The translations under genes were made by a program, and so were the position numbers. A model generated the notes under the pieces. The model ran no database searches, was not told the DNA's origin, and worked only from the letters and a program-made list of their open reading frames with translations. Below are positions 25,814-37,002 of a stretch of DNA of 64,000 bases, in pieces. The stretch comes from Isoetes taiwanensis (lineage: Eukaryota; Streptophyta; Lycopodiopsida; Isoetales; Isoetaceae). Positions within the stretch are counted from its first letter, which is position 1, and the number at the start of each line of letters is the position of its first letter. The stretch spans positions 1,405,963 through 1,469,962 of the forward strand of contig JAJEKV010000129.1 of NCBI GenBank assembly GCA_021234155.1. Reading direction: 5' to 3'.

Positions 25814-26098
25814 CCAATCACATAGTGCGCCAGGATCAAATCGGATCCTGAACGGATTTGGTCTGGGTGCACTCTGTGAGGGGTCACCACTTTTTGGGTC
25901 CAAATTTTAATTTACAAGGGGTTTCTGAGTGTTTTAACATGCAAAACTAGCTAGAATCTAAGGAATAAGCTGAACTGCACTATCAGATTAGCTAAATTAT
26001 GCATCTAACTAGGTCAACATGGGTCCACCACTCACGCAGTGCGCGGGGAGCAAATCCGAGCATGGGCGGATTTGGTCTGGGTGCACTCTGTGAGGGGT
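25814..26098. repeat. Two hairpin units (right array)
   Basis: Units at 25814-25882 and 26025-26098 belong to the same hairpin family as 15866-16338. The first shares the inner CAGGATCAAATCGGATCC with the unit at 16069, and the second shares GAGCATGGGC with the unit at 15866. The sequence before the first unit (aaaccctag...caacaaatttc, about 25625-25760) also resembles that before the left array, in the same orientation. Confidence 0.8.
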
Positions 26099-26149
26099 CA
26101 CCTATTTTTGGTCAAATTTGGTTGGGTTTTTGCTAAAACTTATTATTAA

Positions 26150-29100
26150 CTTATCTTCTTATCGTGATACGAAGATAAGTTCAATTCTCAAAACCAGCAA
26201 GCAACTCACAAGGAGAGAGAAACTGAAAGAAAAGCCCCATCTGGGTGTCTCCACTAAATAATACAATGTAAAAACAAATGTCGAGAAGGTTTGGAGGAAG
26301 AGCAGGCGAGAGTGAAAGCTAAGATCAAAAGAATGATCGAGATCAGAGAGCATGAGGGCCTTACCACGACCATACCTTCAACAACACATAACCACCAAGG
26401 TAAGGAACATATTAAAAAGACGAGTAAAAGAGTAAGGTGTGGGGTGGGTGGGTGGGCAACTAGGCTAAAGGGAGAGTCGACAAGAGGAGAACACAGATGA
26501 GCTGATGAAGATGAAAAGGGAAGAAAGGGCATATGAAGGAGTGGCATCATAACTACCAAGTGAGCCTAACTAGCTATTGGCAATGGTTTCGAGAATTACA
26601 CTTATCTTCTTATCGTGATACGAAGATAAGTTCAATTCTCAAAACCAGCAAGCAACTCACAAGGAGAGAGAAACTGAAAGAAAAGCCCCATCTGGGTGTC
26701 TCCACTAAATAATACAATGTACAACAATGCTGAAAAACAGAGGCAGAAAGTCTAGGGGCTTAGGGATTGAAGAGCTATAATCCACGGCAGGAGATACTTA
26801 TAGTAATTGTTGAAAAGGAAAACCATTGTTGCAAGGCTGGAAAAGCATAATTCTACAGGAATATTGAAGACAAATTCCGTACTTGACAACACCTCATCAT
26901 AGTAGTGGTAAAGGCTAAATAATCACCAGCTCTAAGAATGAGGCCAAGCAAGCCAATAGCCCTTCCATATATATCAATAAATCTACAAAGGCACCAAAGC
27001 TAGTAAACGGATCTCCATTTCAAGCAACTCATCATCACCATCCATGGCATTCCCAGAGAATCCCAAATTATCAGTCAGGCTTTTAAAATTCAGCTAGGGA
27101 CCAAACAGGCAATAACACCTCAAAACATCATCAAATCTGATGGTATCATAGCTATGGACATCCTACAAATCAAATAACTCATTAACACCATGCATGGCAT
27201 TCCAAAAGCATCCTAAATTCCTGAACAAAATGTCTACAAATAGCAAGGAAAGTCTATGTATTCAATATCACAAATTGCAAAGCAAATGCGAGAAAGGGGA
27301 AACGTGGGAGGACAATCAACATATATCGACTTTATGAAAAACCTAGCCATACTGCTTATACATCCACAAAATGCCCAAGTGTCGTGCATAAAACAGAGGA
27401 GGAAAGGAGTTAATAAAAACAAGCTGTTTGAGCAAGATATCAAAGGACTACATGGGAGAACAACAAGGCAAGAGTAATGGCGTCAAATAACATTATTACA
27501 ATTTAATCAAATGTTATGCAACAGAAGGCAGATCTGAAAGGAAAGGTGTCAAGTAATCTCCATAATATTAGCAAATTCTGACAATGTCCCTCAAACAAGT
27601 CTACATACTCAAAACTTCTCACTACACAATTTTGAAATGGCAAGATGAGAGAGACAACATAGTAAAAACATGGAAGACTTAAATAATGGAATGGTCTATC
27701 ACAAGTTAAATAGAATTTGAGGACATTGGAAGGATATGTCTAAAGGGCAGGTATCCAAGACGTGTCAGGAAATAAGTATAATCCACATAACATCCATATC
27801 ACCCAACTCTCATAATGACAGAAACTATCCACAAACTCTAGGCACTCAACCCCATCGAATGAAGCATGAAGCTTCTAGAGCCAATAATGACTTACAATAA
27901 CAGATCAAATTGGACTATAGTTAGCCATTTTTATTTGTCAACCTAACAAGTCACACCACTGTCTAAGCATGACTAAAATATGAACCATCCATTCCTTCCA
28001 TTTCTCGTAGGTAGAACTAGACGAAATGAGATGGCTTAATTGGACAAAATATACTATTAATTAAGAGAACTAGACTATGCCACCATGATCTTAAAGTCGA
28101 ATGCAGATATCTACCCTTCTGAGAGGCCATGGTAAAAGGCATGATATTTGGTCAATGGTCGGATTAACAAATGCAAAGAGATAAAATTCGATATAAGTGA
28201 ACCATACAAAATTAATACGTCCATCATTCAAAGCTAGAACTTCCACTATAACAAGATCAATAATTGTCCTACAAATTGGAAAAGAAACAAGGAGATTCTA
28301 TTCTAAGGCAAGTGCACATTTGTTGAAGAGCAGATTGGTCAATATCCAATGTGACAAGGCATACGATATTGATTTTACCAAAGTAAGCATCAAACATGAC
28401 AAGGTTCCAGCAAACGATTCAACACAAATTCATCACCTGTCCAGTACAATGAAGGTTACTACTCCAAACAAGTCTATAATATCCAACACAAATTCCATCA
28501 CCACTTCAGTGATTCAGTCCTTGCACACCAGGATTGACTAGAAGATTACTAGTATCATAATGACAACAAGATTGCTTAGATGATCTCATCTATCCCAACC
28601 ATGAAGCATGCCACAGCCGAGCAACAAGGAATACCGTGGCAGAGGCAAGGTACACCTACCAAAGAATGTAAAGAAATTATTATAGAAAAGGAAAAGGGGA
28701 TAATTTGCTTATCTGAATACTGCCTCCAGAACTTGCCGCTAATTCTACTCAGCACACAAAGCATGAGACTTATGAGGAACACCTTCAATACTTTCAGTAA
28801 CTAGATGCCGGAGTGTGCATGAAAAGCTGGTATCCAAATCTACTGCTGATGCGTGCATTGGCGTTGCCACTCATGCCACATACATTATAATCCCTGTCAA
28901 AAACTTGTCCAGAATGGAGAAACGGCTTGAACACCAGGTCTGCTCTTGGTAATCCTGCATACACTTGTTGATCCAACATGTCACCAAAATCTATGTTCTT
29001 CTTGCGCATAAAGCAATGAAATAGAAACATCTATGTTCTTCTTGCGCATAAAGCAATGAAATAGAACTGCATGAAGGACTCCTGGTCTGGATTGCAAGGA

Positions 29101-30160
29101 GCACCCAAAAGTGCATAGATGGAAACTCATATCGCATAGCATCCCTTATCTGGAACTCTGGCACCAAAATATCCTATTCTGTGCAATAAGTAGAAGTGCT
29201 GAAAATCACAAGTCCGTATAGAGTAATAGATCTCAAAATAGATTGGTTGAACAAGAAACCAATGTCAAAAAAAATCAGGACAAGAGTCTTGAGCGTGGAG
29301 ATGTGCAAATAATGCCTAATGCCACAGTAATCACAACAACCACTCTACTCCAACACGCTCAATAAGAAGCCTAACGAATGCATCGAGAAAGGAATAACCG
29401 GCAAATCTGACAACCAGCAAAGAGACAAAGACCCAACTTGAGAAAACTGCTGCACACACTGAAGAATCGGCCCTGAACTGGCCAACAGATCCTTGACCAA
29501 GCCTGATGCCAACAAGTCTTCCAGCAAAGCAATGATTAACAAGAAACTTGAAAGATGAAAAAATAGAAAAGGCTTTGCACCACGGCTGGAAAAAGAGACA
29601 GAACGGCTGTAGAAAATAGAAGGGATCCAAAACTAGTTTGCCTTTATCAAATGGCTCTGAGAAACCACACATAAAAAACCTGGCAGTTTAGAATCAGAAG
29701 CAAAAGTAAGGAAGCTGGAGCCCAACTAGAAACCTGCTGCACAGGATAAGAAAAAATAGGGTTCGCTGCACGCCACAAGAATCGGTCAAAACCAAATATC
29801 TGTACATCTCTCTAACTAACGCACCGTAAACTTCTAAAAAACATCCCCTGCAGTGGCGGTACAAGCAATCACCCGTCAAAGAAGGAAACGGAGGAAATGG
29901 AAATAGCTTTCTCGAAAAGAATGGAAAACCAGAAGCACGGGATTCAAAAACAAATTCATAAAGCTTAAAGGAACAAGAATCGTGAGAAGCTATAGACAAC
30001 GGTGGGCAACTAGGCTAAAGGGAGAGTCGACAAGAGGAGAACACAGATGAGCTGATGAAGATGGAAAGGGAAGAAAGGGCATATGAAGGAGTGGCATCGT
30101 AACTACCAAGTGAGCCTAACTAACTATTGGCAATGGTTTCGAGAATTACACTTAGCATTA
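26150..30160. repeat. Unequal tandem duplication, no recognised gene
   Basis: A 120 bp segment starting TCTTCTTATCGTGATACG occurs at about 26155 and 26606. A 150 bp segment (gggcaactaggctaaaggg ... gagaattacactta) occurs at about 26450-26602 and 30003-30153. The order is start-end, then start-long middle-end, so two units of 0.45 and 3.55 kb lie in tandem. Each start holds a hairpin, CTTATCTTC paired with GAAGATAAG. A 40 bp tandem repeat lies at 28985-29064. I find no recognisable protein in 26700-30000. Confidence 0.65.
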
Positions 30161-30294
30161 ACCTATTGCTGCACTAGAAATTGGAAAAAAATTTCCCCAA
30201 TTTTCGAGGTTCTTGCTTGGGTGGTTGTTCCCAAGACTGAAAGTCTAATGTTAGTCCTAAGGGAAATGGTCAGTGCTCGATCTTGGTCTCCCCT

Positions 30295-31829
30295 GATAGA
30301 CAAACTGGCAGGGGCCATCCACTTGACACCACTCCCAGTGGAATGAGCCAGCAAGGGAAGAGTGGATGTGTCATTCACCCATCTCCCTTCGGGTCGACCT
30401 ATCTGGGGAAGCGTGAGTAAACATAAGCACATAATACAATATCAATACAATCACCTCGAAGGGTGAACACTTCATAATATCATCAATAACATCAACATGA
30501 ACGAATACAGCAAAAGGGGAAATCCTACCCAAGGCTCAGACTCAAGGGGGATGACTGACGACTTGGGCCTTCAGAAGTCATTGCAGACAGAATTCATGGC
30601 AAATGGATTTGGCTGGCATAAGAACATGGCTTAGGGTAGTCCACTCCATCTGCCCCTCCCATGCAGACTTTGCAGAGTAGGTTGAAAAATATTGGGACCT
30701 GACCGTAGCCTACCGGGTGAATAGCCAGAGGGGCTACCGCTACTGGGTTGCATCTCCCCAGCCCCGATGAGGCAGGAGGAGGGTCACCTCCCCTGCAGAG
30801 GCATCCATGCCCATCCCAAGCGGCTAGAGGGCCACTGCCCGTATTCGACTTGAACTCAATGGAAGGTGACGCATCACCCTACGAGTGTCGAGCTCATGCC
30901 TTACCCATACTCAGTGACAAGCCATTAAGCCTAGCCCGCATAGACCCCCGATAGGCCTTACTACCAGAGGGGTCAGTCCGTGATGGGACAAGTTCCTCCT
31001 TGTCAACCGGTCCAGCCCCGCCACCCAGGCGGGCTCCTGTACACGGGCCGCAAATAATTGGGAACTAGTAGGCTTTCTAGGATCATCTGCTACACAGCTT
31101 TAGGCCTCTACCCCCCTTCCCAATACATGGAGGTCACAGAGTGAAATACATACAACATCACAGAACTGAAACAGAGAATATCATCAAATCTATCTACCTA
31201 AACATCTAGAGTTAGGTTCCTTTGTTAGAGCTTATGATCTCGGGATCTATAAGGCCTCTAGGGCTGAACTAACATACTAACCCAGCCTATTGCCTAGCCC
31301 AAAGGTGGCTTTGCACAACAGAATGACTAGATACCTGGTCCTTGACCTGCTCCAGATCCTCGGAATGCATCCATGCCTCTGATCCTGCTGAAGACTGCTG
31401 CTACTCGATGATCTGTTGTGCAAAGACGGCTTTTCAGAGCCGAGCAATGCGAATTGGGGTCTTGACTTGGCCGAAATGGCTCAAGAGAACCCTGAATTCG
31501 AGAGAGGAAAGGAGCTCTAGGAAAAACCCTAAAATGCAAAGAGAAGAAAGGTTTAGAGTTTAAGGGGAAACCCATTTTATAGAAACCCTTAGGGTTAGGT
31601 TAGACATTGGCCAAATGGGATTTAGCCATTTGGCAATGGGGTCCATGGGGTTTATAATTGTGTATGTTTATTTAGCATGCACAACATTCAATGTTGCCCC
31701 TAGGTGCAACCCTTGCCCCCTAGGTGCAACCCTATACGTCTCGCAAGTACATGTCATCCGTGGCATGTACGTGTGGCGTGGCAGTATAATATACGTATTC
31801 GGATCGTATATTATGCTGGAACATCACAA
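30295..31829 (-). mobile_element. Second copy of the Ty3/gypsy LTR
   Basis: This closely matches 7725-9265 in the same orientation, including the words for AGGTCGACCCGAAGGGAG and the terminal CTGGAACATCACA. To its right, minus sense, the sequence is again purine-rich (GGGAAGGGGACACGAAGG), matching a polypurine tract. It may be a 3' LTR whose internal part is lost, or a solo LTR. The mate of the left half seen at 6205-7700 is absent here. Confidence 0.8.
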
Positions 31830-31980
31830 CCTTCGTGTCCCCTTCCCGCACTAGGGATACCCTGGAGTGCGGGATAGACGGAGGGCCCGTGCGGTCGAAG
31901 GACCAGATGGGGGATTTCCTACGGAGTGTACAGCCGGACGCCGTATATTTTGTAGGGAGCGTCACAATGGTATCAGAGCG
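31830..31980 (+). mobile_element. LTR 3' end plus initiator tRNA-Met primer binding site
   Basis: The stretch ends GGGAGCGTCACA (CA at 31965-31966) followed by A and then TGGTATCAGAGCG at 31968-31980. This is the typical plant LTR-retrotransposon primer binding site complementary to initiator tRNA-Met. It is in plus orientation, so it marks the end of a different 5' LTR whose start has been lost, possibly to the neighbouring LTR. No Gag frame follows; the next coding sequence is the histone-like gene 555 bases on. Confidence 0.75.
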
Positions 31981-32534
31981 ATGTTCTTGGTTGACCAAGA
32001 ACTAGCACTGACCATGCCTCTAGTAAGTAGTCTAACATGCCTAATAGGGTGTGGAATGAAAATTCCCACCATGGAACCTCGAAAATAGGGGGAAATTTTT
32101 TCTCCTAGGTAGTGGGCCCGTAAGAATAGGCTAAGTTATTAGATGGGGAGGGGGGGAGGGGGAAAGAATGAGTCAGATTAATATTCTAGTAAAATTGGAG
32201 TGGAAAATATGCATCAGCATCAGATTTCACCCAAAACGGGTCGAAGAATCATCCCCCAAGTGAAGAATGGCGCAAATTCATAATTGACACTTCAAACCAT
32301 TAGGAAAAATTTGAACTTCATAGTATAATACATCATTAATCCTATACTAATAAATAGGTATACTGAGATAATTAATAAGGGCGCTAACTAATAGGGCTAT
32401 TAATGGTAGGAGAATATTCCCTAGAGCATCTTCCTTTTTAAATATCTTCTTGCCACCCCATTTCCCCCTAACCTTGTCTAAACCTTCCTCCTTGATAATC
32501 AGCTTAACCTAATCCGTTTTCCTGACCGTAAGAT
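31981..32534 (+). promoter_or_regulatory. Upstream region of the H3-like gene
   Basis: AT-rich, with no gene. A TTTTTAAATATC stretch at about 32427-32440 could act as a TATA element some 95-105 bp before the ATG at 32535. A pyrimidine-rich tract (ccccatttccccctaacc) follows. A G-rich run lies at 32142-32163. The promoter role is inferred from position only. Confidence 0.3.
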
Positions 32535-33692
32535 ATGGCGCGCACCAAATGCATTGCCAGGAAGTTTAGCCCAAGGCGCACATCCTCCATGGCGGCCCGG
32601 TGTAGTCCAGGGCAAGAAGATCCCCAGCATCTTCTGCCCAGGGGGAGGGAGGAGTCGTCCGGCTCGGGGCGACACTTTCCCCACGCCTCGGGGAGGAAGC
32701 CGTGAGCGGCTCCTCCGTGGAGACACAACGGACGGGCCGAGATCGGCCCACTTTGGTCCATTGTCGACCAAAAGAAGGAGCAGCGGCCGGCCTGAGGAGA
32801 AGCGCGAGGAGCAAGAAGCCAGCCAGCTGAAAGGTAAACAGCAACGGGCCACCAAGAGCACGAGGTTGGCACCTCGAGCAAGAAGAAGGGCAAGAAGAAA
32901 GTGGCGGAATGGCCCGAGGAGAGCGCCCAGAGGAAGAAGAGGAAGAGGGAGAAGGAGGCAAGAAGGAGGGAGAAAAGGTCCAAGAGGGACCAGGACTGCC
33001 CAAGGGGGACGGTCCACATCGAAGAACCTCGTCGGGACCCCACCGACGAGGAGGAGGAGGAGGAAGAAGAAAGCAAGGAGGACGGGCAGGAGCAAGAGGA
33101 GCCCGTGCAAGACGCGGGGGAGCCATCAGACCCCAACGCTCGCCCACCCTACCCCAAGTGGCCCAAGCCACCAAAGGTGGTGAAGAAGCAGAAGGTGGGC
33201 GAGCGGGAATTCACGCTCAAACAAGATCGTGAATTCCAGCGTCGCAAAAAGGTGTACCAAGAGTACCTACGCAGATGGAAGAGGTACAATGATTGGTACT
33301 GTAAGCAGAATGTACAAAAGTACGTTAAGGGTGGGCGGCCGAAGAACCAGACCAAGTTGCCACCACCAAGACCGGAGCCACCAAAGAAGGTGCAGCACGG
33401 GCCCAACTCTAGGCATGCCTGTGTGTTCCGGGAGATTAGGCACTTCCAGCAGTGCACTAATCTCCTCATCAGGAAGGCGTCGTTCGAGCGGCTCCTTCGG
33501 GAGATTATGCAGGAGTTCCGGACGAACTACAGGGTGACACGCCTAACGGTCCGAGCCCTGCAGGAGGCAGCGGCAGCGGAGGTGACCCAACTTTTTGAAG
33601 AAGACAACCTCTATGCGATCCACGCCAAGCGGGTGACAGTCATGCCAAAGGATCTGCACCTGGCGAGGAGGATCCGCAAGGAGAAGCCCTGA
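32535..33692 (+). CDS. Highly divergent histone H3 variant with very long N-terminal tail
   Basis: The C-terminal 92 residues are an H3 histone fold: [52 protein letters not shown] and TNLLI resemble plant CENH3, whereas the short loop 1 and the MPKD...LARRIR end resemble canonical H3. The 32901-33692 frame gives 263 residues: acidic runs, basic [18 protein letters not shown], then an aromatic patch ([15 protein letters not shown]). In the same frame, an ATG at 32535 opens [12 protein letters not shown], keeping the ARTK and ARK of the H3 tail. Three in-frame stops (32703, 32793, 32835) separate the two parts. A GT-AG intron at 32702-32878 (GTGAGC...CTCGAG) would join them in frame, about 326 residues, though its acceptor lacks a pyrimidine tract. 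GC content is far above the flanks. Identity as an H3-fold protein is strong; the exon model and function (centromeric or other) are inference. Confidence 0.75.
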
Positions 33693-33867
33693 AGGCCTCC
33701 AATTTTGTAAACTATATAAATATAAGCTTTTCCCTGTATATTTTACTCATTATCTATAAAAGTCCTTTTTCTCTGTAAATTAACCTCTTCCTTGATATGA
33801 TAGTATTATTGTATGAATTAAATGTGAGTAGAATCCTTTGTATCATAATTAAAGTACTAAGAATTGT
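33693..33867 (+). terminator. 3' region of the H3-like gene
   Basis: After the TGA at 33690, TATATAAATATAAG (about 33713-33727) and TTGTATGAATTAAATG offer plant-style near-upstream and far-upstream polyadenylation elements. No poly(A) tract follows, so the gene is not an obvious processed retrocopy. Confidence 0.3.
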
Positions 33868-34396
33868 TTAATTAGCATAAAATTTTAGCATAGAAATCAA
33901 ATTTGACTCAAAAATTGGCCAACCCGGGTGAGTATGCGCCAAACGCCCTTCAAGAAGTAAATCTAAGGAGTGACTTGCACAAGGCGTCCAGCAAATGCTT
34001 GAATATTCTTTTTCAAGGTAATTCAGCCCCATGCTTTTACAATTAGATCTATTATCTGTTATAACTTGGACAACATTCTCTGGCCCAATTTCCTCTATTG
34101 TTCTTTGTATCTCTTTGAAGATCAATCTGCCTGTAATTTTATGACCATCCTTTGAGCAATCAACTGCACGATGGAAAATGGTGCCCATGCAATATCATGA
34201 TATAAATAAAATGTCTTCGGCTTCTATCTGTCCATCCATCTGTAATAATGGAGCATCCATACTTAGTCCACTTTTCTTTGATTGGTTTCAATTCTTCACC
34301 AACTATCTCTATCTCTTGATCTAATTCTTCTTGCCTCATTTTATTATATCCGACTCCCTTCCATGGTGTACTAATTTGAGATACTGCTTTGATCAT
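33868..34396 (-). pseudogene. hAT transposase, DUF659 region (3' part of a split copy)
   Basis: Two minus frames join here. The first has KEKWTKYGCSIITDGWTDRSRR, the DUF659 'SDGWTD' block with the first catalytic aspartate of hAT transposases. The second has ENVVQVITDNRSNC and YSSICWTPCASHSLDLLLE, the second aspartate block and the CxxH region. A frame break lies near 34165-34190. The C-terminal dimerisation domain is missing to the left. Together with 35718-35960 it formed one gene before the LINE inserted. Confidence 0.85.
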
Positions 34397-35717
34397 TTGT
34401 CTGAAGAGAGTAGGAATAAGTTGTCAGCAATCTTGGATACATTGAAAGCCTCACAGATTCAACTTCAACAACAATTGCCCCCAGATGACGTATTTTACCA
34501 GTCTAACTTACAGAATGTAGTTCAAGCTTCTGGTATTCCTGTGGTTGAAGTGGATCATCAAGCTCATATTAAGTGTGCTGAGAACTTATCTTCTTCTGTA
34601 GTTCTTGGTATTTTACTGGTGGCTATTTAGATTTCTCATGATTTCGTGTTTGGTTATCTCGGCTTTTGAGACGCCTTCAACTTCCTCCTTTTCAATCCAT
34701 CAAGTTGTTGGCAAAAAACTTTGTTCTTATTATGTTTGAAAGTAGTGATGCAGTGGATTCTTTGGTATCAAGAGGGATTGATCCTCTCGGTGGGGAATAT
34801 ATACCAGTATTACTCTCCTGGCTTTACACCAAATATGGTTCATTCATTAAAGATGCCTTACTGGTTCTCGTTACCTAATCTTCCTCCTGATCTAATGGCT
34901 CATCAATTTCTAGTTGCAATTGCAACAGGGACTTGGGGTTCATATCTCACACTCCATCATGAATGGTCCAAGGATTTGTGTTTCTATGCCAGTAGACTCG
35001 CCTTTACCAGATTGTATAGTTGTGAAGAGTGGGCCTTGGTATAAGAAGTTGGATCTTAAGCTTCTGAATGGTCCAGAATTAGCCCGTTTGTTTCCTGATA
35101 AGGAAGCTTTTGCTAGCTTTTGTCGATATAATCGTGCATCTCAGGTATCTGTTCAACTTTCTTCTCAGGTTCAAGCCCCGGTTGTTGTTTCTTCATCTAT
35201 TCATGATCAACCTTTGTCGGTTGCTTTGCATCCCTCGGCTATGGAAGATGCTCTGCATATAGTTCCGATGGTGCCTTCCTTAGCACCATTAGCTGCAGCT
35301 GTAGTTCCTACTTCTCTACACGTTGTTGCTTCTGCTCCTCATGCTTCTGAGATTGTTATGGCTGATAGTCCTAATCTTCAGTACGCTAAAGAGTCATGGC
35401 AACAGGTCAATTGGAAGAAGGCAGCGAGGAAGAAGTCTGTTACGTCATCTCATGAGCCTATCCTACCTCGTACTATTCAGTGGCATGATAATTTGATGTC
35501 TGTTGATGATCATCTCAATGTCGCAGACCATGTTGATGGTGATGAGGCCATTAAATGCCTCAAGGTGGCACAAGGAGTATGATTATATACTGTGTATGGG
35601 TGGTTTTGCTTAGTGGACTATTTTGTCCTCTTGGTTTTGAGTCCCATGTCACAGGTCCCTTGTATGTATCTTGATTTTCCTTGATAATAGATTGTCGTCC
35701 TTCAAAAAAAAAAAAAA
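34397..35717 (+). mobile_element. Poly(A)-tailed LINE ORF1-only copy
   Basis: Plus-strand frames give FESSDAVDSLVSRG..., then LPNLPPDLMAHQFLVAIATGTWG, then ICVSMPVDSPLPDCIVV. Together these match the DUF4283-type RNA-binding ORF1 of plant L1-like LINEs. Two frameshifts separate the pieces. The last frame runs to a stop near 35582 and is followed by a short UTR and 14 A residues (35704-35717). There is no endonuclease or reverse transcriptase, so this is an ORF1-only copy. It sits exactly between the two halves of a hAT transposase. A clear target duplication was not seen. Confidence 0.75.
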
Positions 35718-35960
35718 TCTTCCATTGCTTGGTGCGTAAGACATTGAAAGACAAATTGCACATGATAATACATCTGCGCACCTCTATCCTAGCTTGCTTC
35801 TTTTGTGCACTAACCCAACTGGCTTTACTTAATCTTCCTTGCGTTAACTTCTTTTGGAGAGGGTCCTTAACTGTGATATCTGTATTCTCGTTCCGTTTGA
35901 GGTTTCGTTCCGTTTGAGGTTTCGTTCCGTTGCGTTGCGTTTCATTGTTTTGGTGCAACC
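35718..35960 (-). pseudogene. hAT transposase, N-terminal side of the split copy
   Basis: On the minus strand this reads VKDPLQKKLTQGRLSKASW, then RRCIIMCNLSFNVLRTKQWK. The 'LSFNVLRTKQW' matches the 'LPFNVVRSPYW' block that precedes DUF659 in plant hAT transposases. Its natural continuation, MIKAVSQISTPWKGVGYNKM, is at 34396, across the LINE. Upstream, the tandem phrase CGTTCCGTTTGAGGTTT (35887-35930) replaces any BED zinc finger. Confidence 0.75.
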
Positions 35961-36968
35961 ATGGAGTTATGCAAAGTTATGGCAGATAGATATAACTAAA
36001 TGCATTTTGAGTTAATAGAGATGTGCCATTAGACTCCACTGTTGCAAATTCTACAGTGTCTCATCAGGAGTTCTTACTAGTATATACATACTAGATGATA
36101 ACTAATGTCAACGTGGCTTTTTGTTGAACAATAATGTCGAGTTAAAGAGGAAGCTTTCTAATTTTAATGGTTCAAATTTTGATAATCCAAATGTTGATGT
36201 AAGTTAATTTTGGACCTCCCAATATGTACGGAGGCATCACTTGACGACAACAATGTCAACATGACTTTTCTTTGAGCAATAACAATAACTTTGAACAATA
36301 ACAATAACCTCATGCACTTTAGTATCATACTAATTTTTTCTAATATGGGTATTTCAATTTTAATGCTTCAAGTTTTGTTAATGTAAATATCGATGTTAGT
36401 GGACACCCATAACATCTTCATGCTACTAACACTCAATATAAGAAAAAAATAAGGGGGGGCACCTGCATGCTTAACACTCAATATAGAAAATTCTAGAGAT
36501 AAATATTTCATTCCTAACATCATGGTTATACCCTCAAACCACAAACAAAAGTGTTTTTTGGGGGTTGGAAGGGGGCTGCATGCTACTTAACACTCAACAT
36601 AAGAAATTCTAGAGATAAATATTTCATTCCTAATATCATGGGTACAAAGAAATTCTAGAGATAAATATTTCATTCCTAATATCATGGTTGTACCCTCATA
36701 CCACAAACATAAGTGTTCAAAGAAAAACTCATTTAGCTACCATGTCCAAGTTTGGCATCTTAAAGCCATCATTTTGATAAAAGGAGATGATTGCTTTACA
36801 TTTTTCTACGACTTAATTCTAGTACTCATGAATCTAGCTGGGGCTAGGCCATCTGCATGCTAATTAACACTGAACATAAGAAATTCTAGAGATAATATTT
36901 GATTCCTAACATCATGGTACCTTCAGGGCACAAACATAGGTGTTCAAATGAAAGCTTGGACCTGGCAA

Positions 36969-37002
<34 letters not shown>

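Noticed and set aside
26291-26500. Plus-strand ORF as a gene
   Set aside because: Short, low complexity, and partly shared with the duplicated segment at 30003-30153, where the frame is not kept.
32504-33183. Long open frames antisense and in the other frames of the histone-like gene
   Set aside because: They result from high GC and low complexity; only the frame with the H3 fold shows a conserved domain.
36970-37001. Poly(A) run as the tail of a retroposed gene
   Set aside because: No coding or 3'-UTR-like sequence of a recognisable gene or LINE precedes it; only degenerate repeats.
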